Shown here piece by piece: positions 1 to 10,734 of a stretch of 64,000 bases of DNA. Source of the stretch: Artocarpus heterophyllus. Its lineage: Eukaryota > Streptophyta > Magnoliopsida > Rosales > Moraceae. The DNA lies in assembly GCA_025403435.1 (NCBI GenBank), contig CM046350.1, positions 20,148,830-20,212,829 on the forward strand, given 5' to 3'. The notes beneath the pieces are model-generated. The model worked only from the letters and a program-made list of their open reading frames with translations, searched no databases and was not told the DNA's origin. Position 1 is the stretch's first letter, and each line of letters starts with the position of its first letter. Position numbers and translations under genes: made by a program.

Positions 1-18
1 TAGTGAAACACCTCTTAA

Positions 19-475
19 CTGCACCAGCACAATCCATCGCAAAATCTAGAAGTTCCTGTCATCAAAAACCAATCCATACCAGACCAAATCTGGCCTACAC
101 CAGACCAAGATGCCCCATGGGAAAGATTCCCTCCTGACTATGTAGAAAAAGTAGAAAAAGCCTTAAAGATTTATGCTGGTACCATCACAGATAAAGATCA
201 CCACTCACCACACAGTCCACAACTGTACGTCCCGACTGACACTGAAGGTGTCATACTCTACAAGAATCCAGCTTTCCAAGATTCTTAGGACTCTTGTCAC
301 TTTAGTGAGCCTCATCTTTTTGACAATCTGTCTGCCAGCCAACCCTCCACTGATCTCATCCTCTGGTCATGTTATGACGCGTGTCCTTCAATGGATGAAG
401 ATGAAGTTGACGAATCTCTTTGTGAACTAGCACGACAAAACTCTTGGATGGATGATGATGCCTTTGACACTGACT
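19..475 (+). pseudogene. C-terminal fragment of a pararetrovirus-like polyprotein
   Basis: One frame is open from about base 19 to a TAA near 475, interrupted by a single TAG near 286. The encoded tail is hydrophilic. It contains a segment beginning DAPWERFPPDYVEK and ends in a very acidic stretch (SMDEDEVDESL, then WMDDDAFDTD). No catalytic motif is visible here, so the assignment rests on position: the ORF ends, then a TATA-bearing non-coding stretch follows, then a tRNA-Met primer site, then a new ORF start. That order is the one expected across the ends of a tandem or circular pararetroviral genome, and also at the 3' LTR of a retrotransposon. A movement-protein-like ORF on the opposite strand nearby favours a pararetrovirus. 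The protein's own function is not recognised. Confidence 0.4.
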
Positions 476-945
476 AAACTACTTTATATAAAAACTTGTA
501 AGGACCACTGGTCCATTTTCCTTTTCAAAGTGCACCTTTATTTTGTTTTTGACGTGTGATCTTATCTTGACAGCTTGAAATCTTATTTAAACTGGATCAC
601 GTGTCCTGTAAGTTCAATTTTTGTAATCTATTTAAGCAAGCCTCATTTCATCTAGAGGGGCAAGACTTCTTCCTTTGTAAAAATCTCTGTATAATACAAT
701 TCTCTATTTGTGAAAATGTCATTCTAAGTTTCTTATAAAATTCTAGAGTCATTCAAATACATGGTCCTCAGTTCTCATCTCTGTTGTTTCCTCAAAGCTC
801 TAGAAAGTCCAAGTTTAGGATATGTAAGACTGTGATATCGTCATAAAATTCTAAAATGCCAGTGAGGGCGAGAGAATAGACCCCTGTCTCAGAAATACAA
901 TCCTCTTCTTGTGTCTTTCTGGATCCTCTGGTGGATCCGCCCAGT
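476..945 (+). promoter_or_regulatory. Intergenic/LTR-like promoter region of the pararetrovirus-like element
   Basis: This non-coding stretch sits between a polyprotein stop and a tRNA-Met primer-binding site. A good TATA box (ctttatata) lies at about 483-490, only a few bases after the stop codon, and an A-rich ataatacaat run lies near 692. It could be the transcription-control region of an integrated pararetrovirus, or an LTR whose borders I cannot fix: no clean TG...CA pair with a target duplication was found. Confidence 0.35.
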
Positions 946-960
946 TGGTATTAGAGCCAT
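946..960 (+). promoter_or_regulatory. tRNA-Met primer-binding site
   Basis: TGGTATTAGAGCCAT differs by one base from TGGTATCAGAGCCAT, which is complementary to the 3' end of plant initiator tRNA-Met. Plant LTR retrotransposons and pararetroviruses use this primer for reverse transcription. An ORF with a clear ATG begins 36 bases downstream. Confidence 0.6.
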
Positions 961-995
961 GTTATTTGCTTGTCGTTAGACTTTCACTTTCAATC

Positions 996-1331
996 ATGAG
1001 CTCCAACCCAGGATCTGAGTCTTCATCTTCTTCTTTATTACTACCTCTTAATTCAAGCCATCGTAAGTCCACCTCTTCTTCTTCTTCTTCTTCTAAGTTT
1101 GATTTCTTGTATGAAATATCATATGTTCCTGATGAAAAGAAAATCACCTCTGAATCTCTTCCACTCATCAACCCATATCATGCTTTCACTAAATCTACTA
1201 CTTCTTTTGCTCGTTCCATAAAAGCACTTATACACCCTTCATATAAGCCTCCAAAAGAATACGTCCAAGCCTCTAAATTTAGCCAGCACCAACTCCCGAC
1301 TGTTTCTCATGAACAAAATATCTGGCTCTGA
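996..1331 (+). CDS. N-terminal fragment of the element's first ORF
   Basis: The ORF starts at the ATG at 996, just after the primer site, and runs 111 codons to a TGA at 1329-1331. The first 35 residues are a serine-rich low-complexity run, with Ser tracts from TCT/TCA codons. The rest is ordinary but unrecognised sequence with aromatic and proline residues (for example KFDFLYEISYVPDE). It ends where a second, inverted tRNA-Met-like site begins, so the natural ORF was probably longer and was cut by rearrangement. It is most likely the amino end of a pararetroviral or retrotransposon polyprotein. Confidence 0.4.
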   Translation: MSSNPGSESSSSSLLLPLNSSHRKSTSSSSSSSKFDFLYEISYVPDEKKITSESLPLINPYHAFTKSTTSFARSIKALIHPSYKPPKEYVQASKFSQHQLPTVSHEQNIWL

Positions 1332-1336
1332 TACCA
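1321..1336 (-). promoter_or_regulatory. Second tRNA-Met primer-like site, inverted
   Basis: On the minus strand this reads TGGTATCAGAGCCAGA, an exact match to the 14-base tRNA-Met primer-site core. It lies exactly at the junction between the plus-strand ORF fragment and the minus-strand movement-protein region. It therefore probably marks a rearrangement joint rather than a working site. Confidence 0.45.
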
Positions 1337-2535
1337 TATCTCTCTAGACCCTCTATAAATCTTGTCACTCAGACGATCAAGGAAACCACAACCATTCCCT
1401 ATATTCTTCTCATGGTCTTTGAACCATTGTTGGGCTTTCTATAGCATGGTAAGATAGCCGGAGACTGTGGAGCCTTTATGAGTTTTGAAGGATCATCACC
1501 TTTGGAATGGGAAAAGGAGGATCATCGTCCCATCCAGTGGGTGCTGGAGATGGTTGGCCATAATGGGCAAGAGCGCTGTATTTGACAAGATAGTCAAATT
1601 TGCCAGAAGATTGGCCTAAAGGACCGACAGTAGTATCGCCTTGTAGAAATCTTTGTTTGATTTTTTTTGCCAGAACTTGGACGTTTTCGTCGAGGCTGTT
1701 GTGCAACAGGTGATTCATCCGTACTAGCGAGGCAAGTGGAGCAGTTACAAACATCCCAATAACAATGGCCATCAGGAGTGTTGTATGCATAAACTGAATT
1801 GCCTTGAGAGTCAAAGAACTCTATATCAGCAGGTGGAGCAGAGAGGCTGGACATCATATATTGAGTAGTGAAACAACTAGTAGAGGAAGGCTCTTCTTTA
1901 TGATCAAAAGTTATTTCAGTACTTCCATCTGCAAGCTGCTTATAACGGGGTTCCTTTATGTGGATTAAAGAAGGAGTTTGTTGTAGCTTTTCATAACTGG
2001 TAATCCACAAAGTTGGAAGTATTTTTTGTAATTCTTTCGTTGGAATCTGTCGAGGAATGTAAGTGAAGGTGGGAACTTGGTTGAAATCAACTTTGATCAT
2101 TATGGCATCAGTGGTCATAGGAAGAGCTAGATCGAGTGCATGATCCTGCAATCGATACGCGATCTGATAATGCAAAGTCGAACCAATTGAGTTCGGATCT
2201 TGGTCAATGCCAATAATTTAGACTTGGACTTTGAGTGCATCCAATAGTCGTTTGTCAAGTAATGACATGTTGAAATTGGGGAACAACGTGACTATGACAG
2301 TTCCTGCATTGAGTGTTGTTTCGATTGTGGCAATACTGGCATGTTGATATTTTTTGAGTCGAGTATTAAGGAGACCAAGCCGAGCTGAAATGGGTAAGCC
2401 CTTGCGTGCGTGATAAGTAAGTGCAAGACGAATGGCACCAAAGTGGATATGAGTGTTCCTTTTAGAAAATAACTTTGTCTTTTTCTCATCTTTTTGGTTA
2501 GTGTCCCTTCTCCTGAACTCCTGATCGGTACCCAA
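1337..2535 (-). pseudogene. Broken caulimovirid-type movement protein (30K superfamily)
   Basis: On the minus strand, frame-compatible coding sequence runs from about 2535 down to about 1690. It breaks at an in-frame TAA at 2220-2218 and then shifts frame near 1690, where the sister frame carries the coding signal on to about 1476. Remnants continue to about 1340 with one more stop. The first segment (LALTYHARKGLPISARLGL, then IETTLNAG, FPNFNMSLLDKRL and LKVQV) and the segment after the stop (LHYQIAYRLQDHALDL) show the strand pattern and spaced Gly/Pro/Asp/Leu positions of pararetroviral movement proteins, which move virus between cells. A Cys/His-containing linker follows. No start ATG is visible: an in-frame TGA lies just upstream of 2535. 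I infer an old endogenous copy. A movement-protein-bearing retrotransposon is possible. Confidence 0.5.
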
Positions 2536-3865
2536 TTTCCATCACACTCTTATTTTAGCATTGCATCAATATCAAATTACCACCCTAATGTCAAAATAAG
2601 AGAATCATATACTGTTATTTTTAACATATGCCAAATTTTAACATTTGATTTCTATTAGTTGATGACATGATGTACTTAGTGTGTTATCTAATTAATGGTT
2701 ACAATATTGATGTTATTTTTAGATCAGTTTAAAAGTGCAAGTTTACTTTTAAGAATTCAAAAACTGAATAACTGTGTTAAAAATAGAAAAAAAAAATTGA
2801 AATAACATACTTTTTCATACTTTCCAGTACCAAATACTACATTAACTGTCTTATTTGTGCTGTGGATAGTCTAATGAAATGCTAGATTCGAAATCACCTG
2901 TTTTGCATTATAAAAATGAACACATGCTACATTTGACTTTTAAGTATAATTGAGGCCAGAATTTTGACATTAATAACGTAAGAATTTAATGTGTTGCATT
3001 AGAGGTTCATACATAAAGCAGTAATATTTTATTTCTACAGAATTTCTAAATTAAAAAAGTGTATATATATATATATATTCAATGACAGAGTCAAAACTTT
3101 TTCTCAGTGGGGCCATTATATAAAAAATTAGAAACAAAATTTTATTAAAGGAGGATATAATTACATATTTCAATAATTAAGTGGGGGCATAATTATAATT
3201 TCTCTTATAAAATAGGTACACAATAACATATTAAAATTATTTAACAATATATTTTAATTATTTTCATAAGAGCACAACAACATTTTTCTATTATTCTATG
3301 GGATATGGTTATAATTTTCTTTTAAAGTAGGAACTTAACTAAAATTTTAGACATCAAAATTGGAGTAAAAAAATCAAGTTTTGAAAAATAAATGAGGCAC
3401 GTGTCTTACTCTTCACAATGTACCTCCGTCTGTATATATATTGTAATTATTTTTGCAAAATGTCTAAACTAAACAAGTAAATATATAAATGTGAGGTATG
3501 TATTATAATTATATAAATTTTTTATTTCTACAAAATATCTTGTAAATATGTATAAATATGTGTGTGTGTTGTATTATTAATTATAGAAATAAATAATGTG
3601 TATCATTACTCAACTAAATTAGCTTTTAACTCTTGGTACCATCAACAAACTAGTAAGTTCTAACATTGTAATATGTGTAAACAAAAAAGCTTGTAACAGA
3701 CACTTATCATTTTCGTCATTAATGTACACCATGTAATTATATTAACATCCACTCGGCACTTGTGACTCCCGAAAAGAACCAGCCGAGACGTTTTCCCAAT
3801 CCCAAGTCGGCAAACAATATCAACAAAATATGAGTCATACCTCCGGAGGCTGACGGCCAAGAATC
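2536..3865. other. AT-rich intergenic sequence
   Basis: No coding signal is visible here. There is a (TA)n microsatellite at about 3062-3079 and other short AT-rich runs. The last 100 bases before 3866 become GC-richer and belong to the leader of the C2-domain relic. Confidence 0.6.
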
Positions 3866-4440
3866 ATGGCGGCGGCGACAACCAAGCCACGGCTGCGGGT
3901 GATCGAAGTCCTCATAATCTCCGCCGAAGGCCTCAAGAACGTCAAGCACGTGACCAAGATGAGGACCTACGCGCACGTCCGCGTGAAGAAGGACCGCCAA
4001 ACGTGGAACGAGATCGTCAAGGTCAAGTTCCGGGAGGACCTGCCCGAGAGTGACGTCATGGCGGCGCTCATCGTCGACATGTATGCCCATGGGCGGGTGA
4101 GGAAGGAGAAGCTCGTGGGCAGCGCTCGGGTGCTTCTTTGTGACGTGCTCAAGGGTGGGGACGCGGCCGAGCGGGCGGAGAACCCGGTTCAGGTCCTGAC
4201 GGTTCAGGTTGGGCCGGGAGTCGGGGCGCCCGCAGGGTCTGCCGAACCTTTGGGTCCCACCGATGGGGAGGTTCTTGATAAGGAGGGAGTCTTTGTCGTT
4301 TAGTGTGAGGGAGGCGGCGGCGGAGGAGAAGGTGGAGGAGACGGTGGTAAGTGGTGGCGGTGATGAAGTGTGCGGACGAGTAGTCTGGAGAATTAGAGGG
4401 GTTGAGGTTTTGTCGGTGGTTTTACCTCCACTCCTGCATG
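3866..4440 (+). pseudogene. C2-domain (SRC2-like) protein, frameshifted relic
   Basis: The ATG at 3866 opens a 145-codon frame that begins MAAATTKPRLRVIEVLIISA, the first strand of a C2 domain, which is a lipid- or calcium-binding module. It continues through YAHVRVKKD to TWNEIVKVKF. Between YAHVRVKKD and TWNE about 20 residues expected in this family (the loop before the Asn-Pro-x-Trp-Asn turn) are missing. The frame then reads nonsense from about 4207 to a TAG at 4301-4303. The +1 frame from about 4212 carries the family hallmark SGRPQG, followed by LPNLWVPPMGRFLIRRESL and an acidic, Gly-rich tail. One indel near 4205-4215 therefore splits the gene. The block is GC-rich, unlike its surroundings, and intronless. 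A sequencing error could explain the shift but not the internal deletion. Confidence 0.65.
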
Positions 4441-4538
4441 TTAGCCACGTACGTAGTTTGTACAGCGGTATGAGGTTTTTTTTTTTTTCATATACATATA
4501 AATGGGCTACTGCAAAATCAGGTCCTTGTACATTTAGG

Positions 4539-4653
4539 GCTTGTTTGTTTCGATACTCGAATTATGGTTCAAATAATTTTACTATAGTATTTTCTCTCAA
4601 AAAATTTAAATCTTCGTTCAAATATTTTATTCAAATACTCGAACCAAACAAGC
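4539..4653. mobile_element. Small MITE with GCTTGTTTG termini (hAT-like)
   Basis: The ends are inverted: GCTTGTTTGtTTCGA on the left and TCGAaCCAAACAAGC on the right, spanning 115 bp of AT-rich, non-coding sequence. A clean target duplication is not visible. Similar ends and internal motifs recur at 9260-9416, 12661-12770 and 19812-20001. Confidence 0.55.
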
Positions 4654-5178
4654 TATTGTTTTCGTAAATGGTGCTTTTCTACATTGGATTAACATTGACT
4701 TTTGTTTGTTTATTACAAAGTACGTACATATACGTAGTTTCTACGAGGTTGTCGAAACAAACGGAAAAATGCAAGTGTAAAAGTTCTCTGCTTTAAACGA
4801 GAGAGGAAAAAGAAAGTATTGTTGTTCCGCGTGAAAACAGAAGTGAACCCTCATGAACTATGTATTTGGAAGGAGGAGACATGGTGGTTAAAACAAAGAA
4901 GTGAAGTGAAGAAGAGGGTTTTCCTCTTTCCGTTTTTGCAGAAATTGGTCAAATTTCTCAAACAAAGAAGGAAGCTTGGAGTGATTGGGTAGAGATAATG
5001 AACGTGCATTGGATGCACGCTCTATCGGAGAACAACTTTTAGCCATTTCCAGAGGGATTGAGCAGCAGAGAATCTTTACTATTTCGGTTTCTTACCATTT
5101 GGATTTATGTGAAGACGAAAGAGGACAGAAAGACGAGAAAGAAAGGCGGGAGTCATTTTTTGCCTATTCTTACTCGTT
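4654..5178. other. Unassigned intergenic sequence
   Basis: This is mixed AT-rich and purine-rich sequence. A 100-codon open frame begins near 4985, but it has no recognisable domain and runs into the MITE that follows, so I do not call it a gene. Confidence 0.5.
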
Positions 5179-5514
5179 GGACCATCTCCAATCTAAGTCA
5201 GATTTGTGTGTTAACGTCATTTTGTTAAACTCGTATCAAATTGGTGGGATAAAAAAGAGTATGCTAAATCTAGTGTTTTACGGTTAACTACATCAGTTTT
5301 TGATGAGGACAAAAAAATTAATAAAAATAGAATATATTAAGAATTTAATGATGTAGACAAAAAAATTAATAAAAATAAAATATATTAAGAATATTTTTTT
5401 GTGTTAAAAATAATCTAAAAGATTAGAGATTAAATTATTGTTGAATATGATAATTATATCATTCTAGTGTAAAAATATATTATTTTGATGTTATAGGTTG
5501 GAGACGCTCTTAAG
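5179..5514. mobile_element. MITE with CATCTCCAA/TTGGAGACG ends
   Basis: The left end reads TTGGACCATCTCCAA and the right end reads GGTTGGAGACGCTCTTAA. These imperfect inverted ends are common to small plant DNA elements. The interior is AT-rich and contains a 48-bp tandem duplication (5301-5348 and 5349-5395). A related right end (gttggagacgccctta) occurs near 42671-42686. Confidence 0.45.
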
Positions 5515-5770
5515 ATGATAATCATCATTGCTCTGTTCTACTTCTGTTGAGACATATGTTTAATTTCACTTCAATCATACATTGACACCTTTTTTATTTT
5601 TCAAATACAATAACAAAAAGGGTACATGACATCTCAATTTTATTTTTTACACACTCTTTTTTGATCCATCCCCGTTCTATTTGTTACATCTTTTTTAAAA
5701 TACTAAAAAGTCACAACATTTAGATAATATTATTGTTTTTTTTTCTTTTTTTTTACCCACCCACCAAACA

Positions 5771-5806
<36 letters not shown>

Positions 5807-8187
5807 TGCAAACGTTTTTTCTTTTTCAATTCACGTAATTAAGCAATAGATTTTCCTTAATTTTGTTTTTTCTTTCCTTTTTTATTCAAACCAAACTCTA
5901 TAGTCCACAACATGATTAATTGTAAGGGTTTATATATAATCGAACAAATTGTATATCCTTAGAATTGAAACTTTTTTTCATATCGTATTTCTTTATGAGA
6001 AATGAAATTGCGTTTCTTTCACTGAAACACACGATTTGTAATTATCAGCAATGATTTATATAATTATAATAATGAGAAACTATTAAAATAAGATAAATAA
6101 AAGCTTGACTAAGCTAATATTTTTTTACATTAAAAGATAAAAATACAAAATAACAATGAGGAACACAAATAACATTTTTAAAAGAAACAAAGAACTATTA
6201 AAAATCTAGAGAAAAATTTCAAGAAAATGTCACAAAATATCCTAAATGACTATAATTAAACCCATTTTGGCAAAATATGGCCTTCAGAATATGTTCATGA
6301 AAAAACAAGAAAAACAGCGTGGATGTGGAATGTCGTTCAAAAATGAAATAATAAGAATAATTACGAAATTATCTTGCGTTGTTATCAAAAGGGGAATTTT
6401 CATAAATTTTATTAAGATTTACTTTTTATAAATATCACATATGTTCATTTGTGGTATAATTTAATATGCAATATGAATAATAGTATGGCATGAACTTTTT
6501 AATTGTGGCATAAATAAACACAACTTTTAAAAGTGTGGCATAACATGTAATTTTCTCTTATCAAAATGTGGTTTTTCTTTATGCTTCTTTAAAGGACAGG
6601 ACTATCCTTACATTGCAAATCACATAATAACCCTACTTTCTCATCAACATAAGGTTATTTCCATCAGTGACTCTTATAACTATTCACTTATTTTATTTTG
6701 ACCCATGACGCGTAATTTTAAAGGTCTAAACTACTCTGGCATTTTTAAAGTACACTATTAATAAATTGTCTATTTTTAGACATAACATAGCACAATAAAT
6801 GATATTTGAGAATTTGGAGAGAAAAGAATCTAGAAAAAAAAAAATAGAAGTGAAAAGGGCAAAGTGAACTAGTTATTCATTGAAAGTCTCATATTCTAGA
6901 GAAGATTTTATCTTGACTGACAAAATTAGTCCTTCCACTTGCTAATTGGTAAAAAACTGGCGAAAAATAGTGCTAAAAGCGTGTGTGGTGTGCAGTTAAA
7001 TTAGTTAAGTTGATTGTATAAATTATAGAGAGTCCCTTCAAAAGAAAATTATACGGAGTATACCAAAAACAAAATATGAACACCATACTAAACCCTTCAA
7101 TATGTTAATCTCTCCTTAAAGGTATTGAAATGTCCATTCTATCTTATTCACTTGTGCCACATGTGCGGCATCTATCGACTCCGTCCAAATCGAACACACA
7201 TGTCACAAGAAGTCCACCGTTACCCTACCAAATCAAGGTCAGTTTTGAGATGTTTTAAATATCAACCACTATTAAGTGAGATTATCATAAAGAGGGCAAA
7301 CAAAAGCAAATGTCATAAGGCCTCCCAAGTGAGATTAATGGGGATTTTTTTTTTTTTTTTAAATTTTGGGTTTTTAAGAGTCAACATTTAGGTTCTGTTA
7401 TTATTTTATTTTATTTGTTTTACAATGGAGGATTGAACGTCTTTCCTCCAATCCAATAGGCACCCCACCATTACCCTAATGCCACTAGACCAACATTTCT
7501 TGGGCAGTTTTTGGTTTTTTCTGTAAACAAAGATTGAAGAGTGTGTTATTATTACGAATGATGAAAAGAATTAACATGCATTAAGTAGTGCTAGCCACAC
7601 TCTTTTTCTCACTTTCTTTTATACTCTCTCCAATTGCTGCCTAACACATAAATTCCACTAACATTGTAAATTATTATCTAGAAAGAAAACAAAAAAAATA
7701 AGAAAATTATAAACAGGGTGTAAAAGTGAGGGAGAAAGAGATTACAATTAACACTTCTCAAAAGAGTTTTATATGGCAGCTGGAAGGAATGTAAAAAGAT
7801 AACCTCCCCAAGTAATTACCATCAACTCCGTTTCCTTGTTTCCCCTCCTTCCGTCAACTTCATTAAACAGTAGTTGACTCGTAAAATCTTTTATGAGGTG
7901 TCAGAATATTATGATAGGACAACCAAGAGGACAACTCTCGACTCTGCTTCGTTAACATAAAGAGCAGCCACCATATACACGAACAATATTTTGAAACATA
8001 TGAAAGAAACTAAAAAGTTACAAACGGAATACAAGTTTCGTGGACTAACAAATCTAAAGAAATGTTTGTTTCCTTCTATCCATGTTGGAACGCCAGGATT
8101 GATTATGCAGAAATTTTAACATGGTTGCGCTGGTAAGGTACTGGAAATAATCAATAGGATCGTTTTAATAGCACCTTCCTGATTTTG
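5515..8187. other. AT-rich intergenic region with microsatellite and dispersed repeat
   Basis: No gene was found. There is a long (TA)n tract at about 5777-5802. The stretch 6401-6560 is a dispersed repeat whose inverted homologue lies at 42149-42318. The final few hundred bases are probably the 3' flank and untranslated region of the minus-strand CCDC174-like gene. Confidence 0.55.
6401..6560 (+). repeat. Dispersed repeat, copy A
   Basis: This sequence, with motifs cataaattttatt, gttcatttgtggtataa, gtggcataaataaac and aacatgtaattttctct, recurs in reverse orientation at 42149-42318. A part recurs again near 53470-53525. No coding capacity or clear terminal repeats are seen. It is probably a non-autonomous element fragment. 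Confidence 0.55.
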
Positions 8188-10734
8188 TTATGATGGTTTC
8201 TCAACAGCTTTTAGCTTTTCCAGCTGTTTCCGAAGATAGGCCTGTTTTAGCTTCTCACGATGGGCAGCTGCCTGTTCTTGCCTGCGCAATTTGAGTTCAG
8301 ATGCCTTTTCTCTTGCTCGATTAGCTTCTTCGTGAACTTCCCTGAAGAAAAAATCAAAATAATCATGAGAACGCATACAAACCAAGATCAAAATCAAGGA
8401 ACAGGAATCTAAAATGACAACCAAGAATAGTTTTTCTAAAAAAAAAAAAAACCAGGAATAACTAGTAGTTTAGGACCTCAATTGTTTCGCTGGGAATTTG
8501 AATCCCCAACCTACCATCAACGCCACTAACTTGGGTTTTCTTATTTTCCAAAATAATCTCCTCGAACCTTTCATTTTGGAAGAGACAGACAGATCAGAAA
8601 AGAACTGTGAAATGCTAACCTTAGTATATAATAAAAGAGAAATCCTACAACTAGACATCAATGAACCCAGTGGTCTTCTAAGAACTGTGAAATGCTAACC
8701 TAGTTTGTATAGTAAAAGAGAAATCCTACAACTAGACATCATTGAACCCACTGGTCTTCTTTTAACCATAACATTATTTTCCCAGGAACATGCTACATCG
8801 TTTAGCATTCACAATTTTGTAAAAGCTGTATAATAAGCACAAATTTTCTCATAGAATGAAGTTGCCTTAGCCGTTATTTGAAGAGAGAGTGGGAATCTTG
8901 CATACAATTGAATCGGATCATGAGGAGCTGGCTACCTAAAGAAAATTTGGCTTCTAGGTAAAGACAAAAACGCAGCATCATAATGTCGCAAATATAATAC
9001 CAATACAGGGATCATGCACCATAATGCTGCTACGTAAACTGTATATGTTTAGTCTAAGCCGGTAAAAGAAATCATATGTTAGATTGACAAAGACTCCATC
9101 TTTTCCGTCGCACTTTCGTACCTTGAACCTAAACGAAACATCCAAAAACCATGGATATGGGACCACAATAAGGTTCAAATGCAGTTCTCAGTTTATTGAA
9201 TCAAATTCATGTTATTTAGGCTAATATAATGCAAGACCAACTATGCATAAAGGTTAGCCTGTTTGGCATTAGTTGGTTCTAACCAACTTTTCAGTTAGGA
9301 ACAGTGTAAATCTCTCCCATGCTATAGTAAAAGCAAAAAAGTTACTACAGTGTAAAACTCTCACATACTACAGCGTTTGCAGTTCTAACTAATGGTTCTA
9401 ATCACTATGCCAAACATCATGGAATTTGAACAATTACCTCACAAAGCGCTTATGTTCATTATTGTCCATTGTGGCAGCAGTTTGGCCAAGGCGCACGGAT
9501 TTTGTATTAAACAGCATTGGATCATCAATATCATCATTGCTATTTTCTGGTGGTACAGCACCAGAAGAATCACGATGTTGCATCTTCTGCGACTCATCCC
9601 TCTCAAGCCTCTTGCCAAAGAAATCCACACAATACTTCTCCTTTTCTTCCTCATCAGACAGCTCACCCATCGCTAGCTTCTCATATAACTGGGCCTTCCT
9701 CTCCAATGCTGCATAGCTAGCGGATCCATCTTTTTCCGCTTTCAGCTGAAGCTTGTCCCTGGTCATTTATCAAATGAATAATCTATCAGCAAGCCAACAT
9801 AATGTATAGATTCAATAAAATCAGTCCTAGAGACACAATACAAGAATGGAAAACATTTCACCTCTAGTCATTACAACTAAAATGAAAAAGCAGTAACTCT
9901 GGACATTCATAGAAAATTGACTTGCTTAACATACTACAAGTTAATCATGTAACTCTCATCAGCTTAACATACTTTTAAAAAAGAACCAATTGGGGCCAAG
10001 GCAATGTTTTAAGACCAGCGAGAAAGTCACCATGTATGGAACAAAGACCAAAAGGGCAAAACCATATTCTTATAGATAAGCCTAAATCAGCTGTACAATT
10101 ACCAGGCACTGAATTTTTTTTTCCCCTTTTAATAACAAGACAAAGTGCGGCAAATAATATGGGCCGGTCAGGTTTTAAATCAATTGCCAAAACCATATTC
10201 TCTAATTCCATCAAATCAATGTTACAGATAAATGAACCACCCATTAGCTCAAAAGAACTTATTGAACATATGGCTCTGAAATTATGAGTTGAATTTTAAG
10301 CTTTTACAAGTAACTAGATGAGAAAAGAAATCGTAAAAAAGAGGATAACATTTCCTAATTACAGTGAATCAAATTAGAGAGCGACAAAACAAAAATTCCA
10401 GCAAGAAAACAAAAATCTGAAGAGAGAAAGAGAGAGAGAGAGAAGGAAGGTACTTTAGGGCACGGGCTTCGACGCCGGAGTTCTTGGCGGACAGGGGATC
10501 GTGAGGGGAGATTTTCTTCTTGGCGCGGTGGAATTCGACATCGGGGCCGGCCAATTCCTTGGACTTCTTGGCGTCTTCCTGGGACTTGTAGAGCTGGGCC
10601 CTAAGCTCCATTATTGACGAAGCTCCGACGCCGGAGATTGCCCTGTGCTTCTTCGGCATAATTGAGGATTCCGTCAGCCATCCCAGTGATTCCACAACCA
10701 CTCTCTTCTTCGCTTTCCCCTCTTCTTCTCCCAT
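8188..10734 (-). CDS. CCDC174-like coiled-coil nuclear protein
   Basis: Three exons join in frame: 10734-10454, 9758-9438 and 8341-8188, giving 251 aa. Both introns are GT-AG: the donors read AAA|GTACCT and GAG|GTAATT, and the acceptors read CCAG|G and TTCAG|G. The start is an ATG. Exon 1 contains SSIMELRAQLYKSQED, matching the conserved N-terminal helix of CCDC174 proteins. Exon 2 contains KAQLYEKLAMGELSDEEE and YCVDFFGKR, the family's second signature. Exon 3 is a charged coiled coil ending in Ser and TAA. The animal protein is nuclear and has been linked to RNA processing complexes; a similar role here is inference. The protein is shorter than the animal one, and the tail beyond the coiled coil appears absent, possibly normally so in plants. 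Intron 2 contains a MITE at 9260-9416. Confidence 0.75.
9260..9416. mobile_element. hAT-like MITE inside the CCDC174-like intron 2
   Basis: The inverted ends TGTTTGGCAT and ATGCCAAACA bound 157 bp. The interior has a ggttctaacc/gttctaac theme and two ctctcacatactac-type motifs shared with the elements at 12661-12770 and 19812-20001. It lies in the intron 8342-9437 and does not touch the splice sites. Confidence 0.6.

Noticed and set aside
909..995. Longer start for the serine-rich ORF upstream of 996
   Set aside because: It would begin at a non-ATG codon and read through the tRNA-Met primer site; the ATG at 996 is the natural start.
4985..5287. 100-codon open frame
   Set aside because: No recognisable domain, composition like the flanks, and its 3' part lies inside a MITE.
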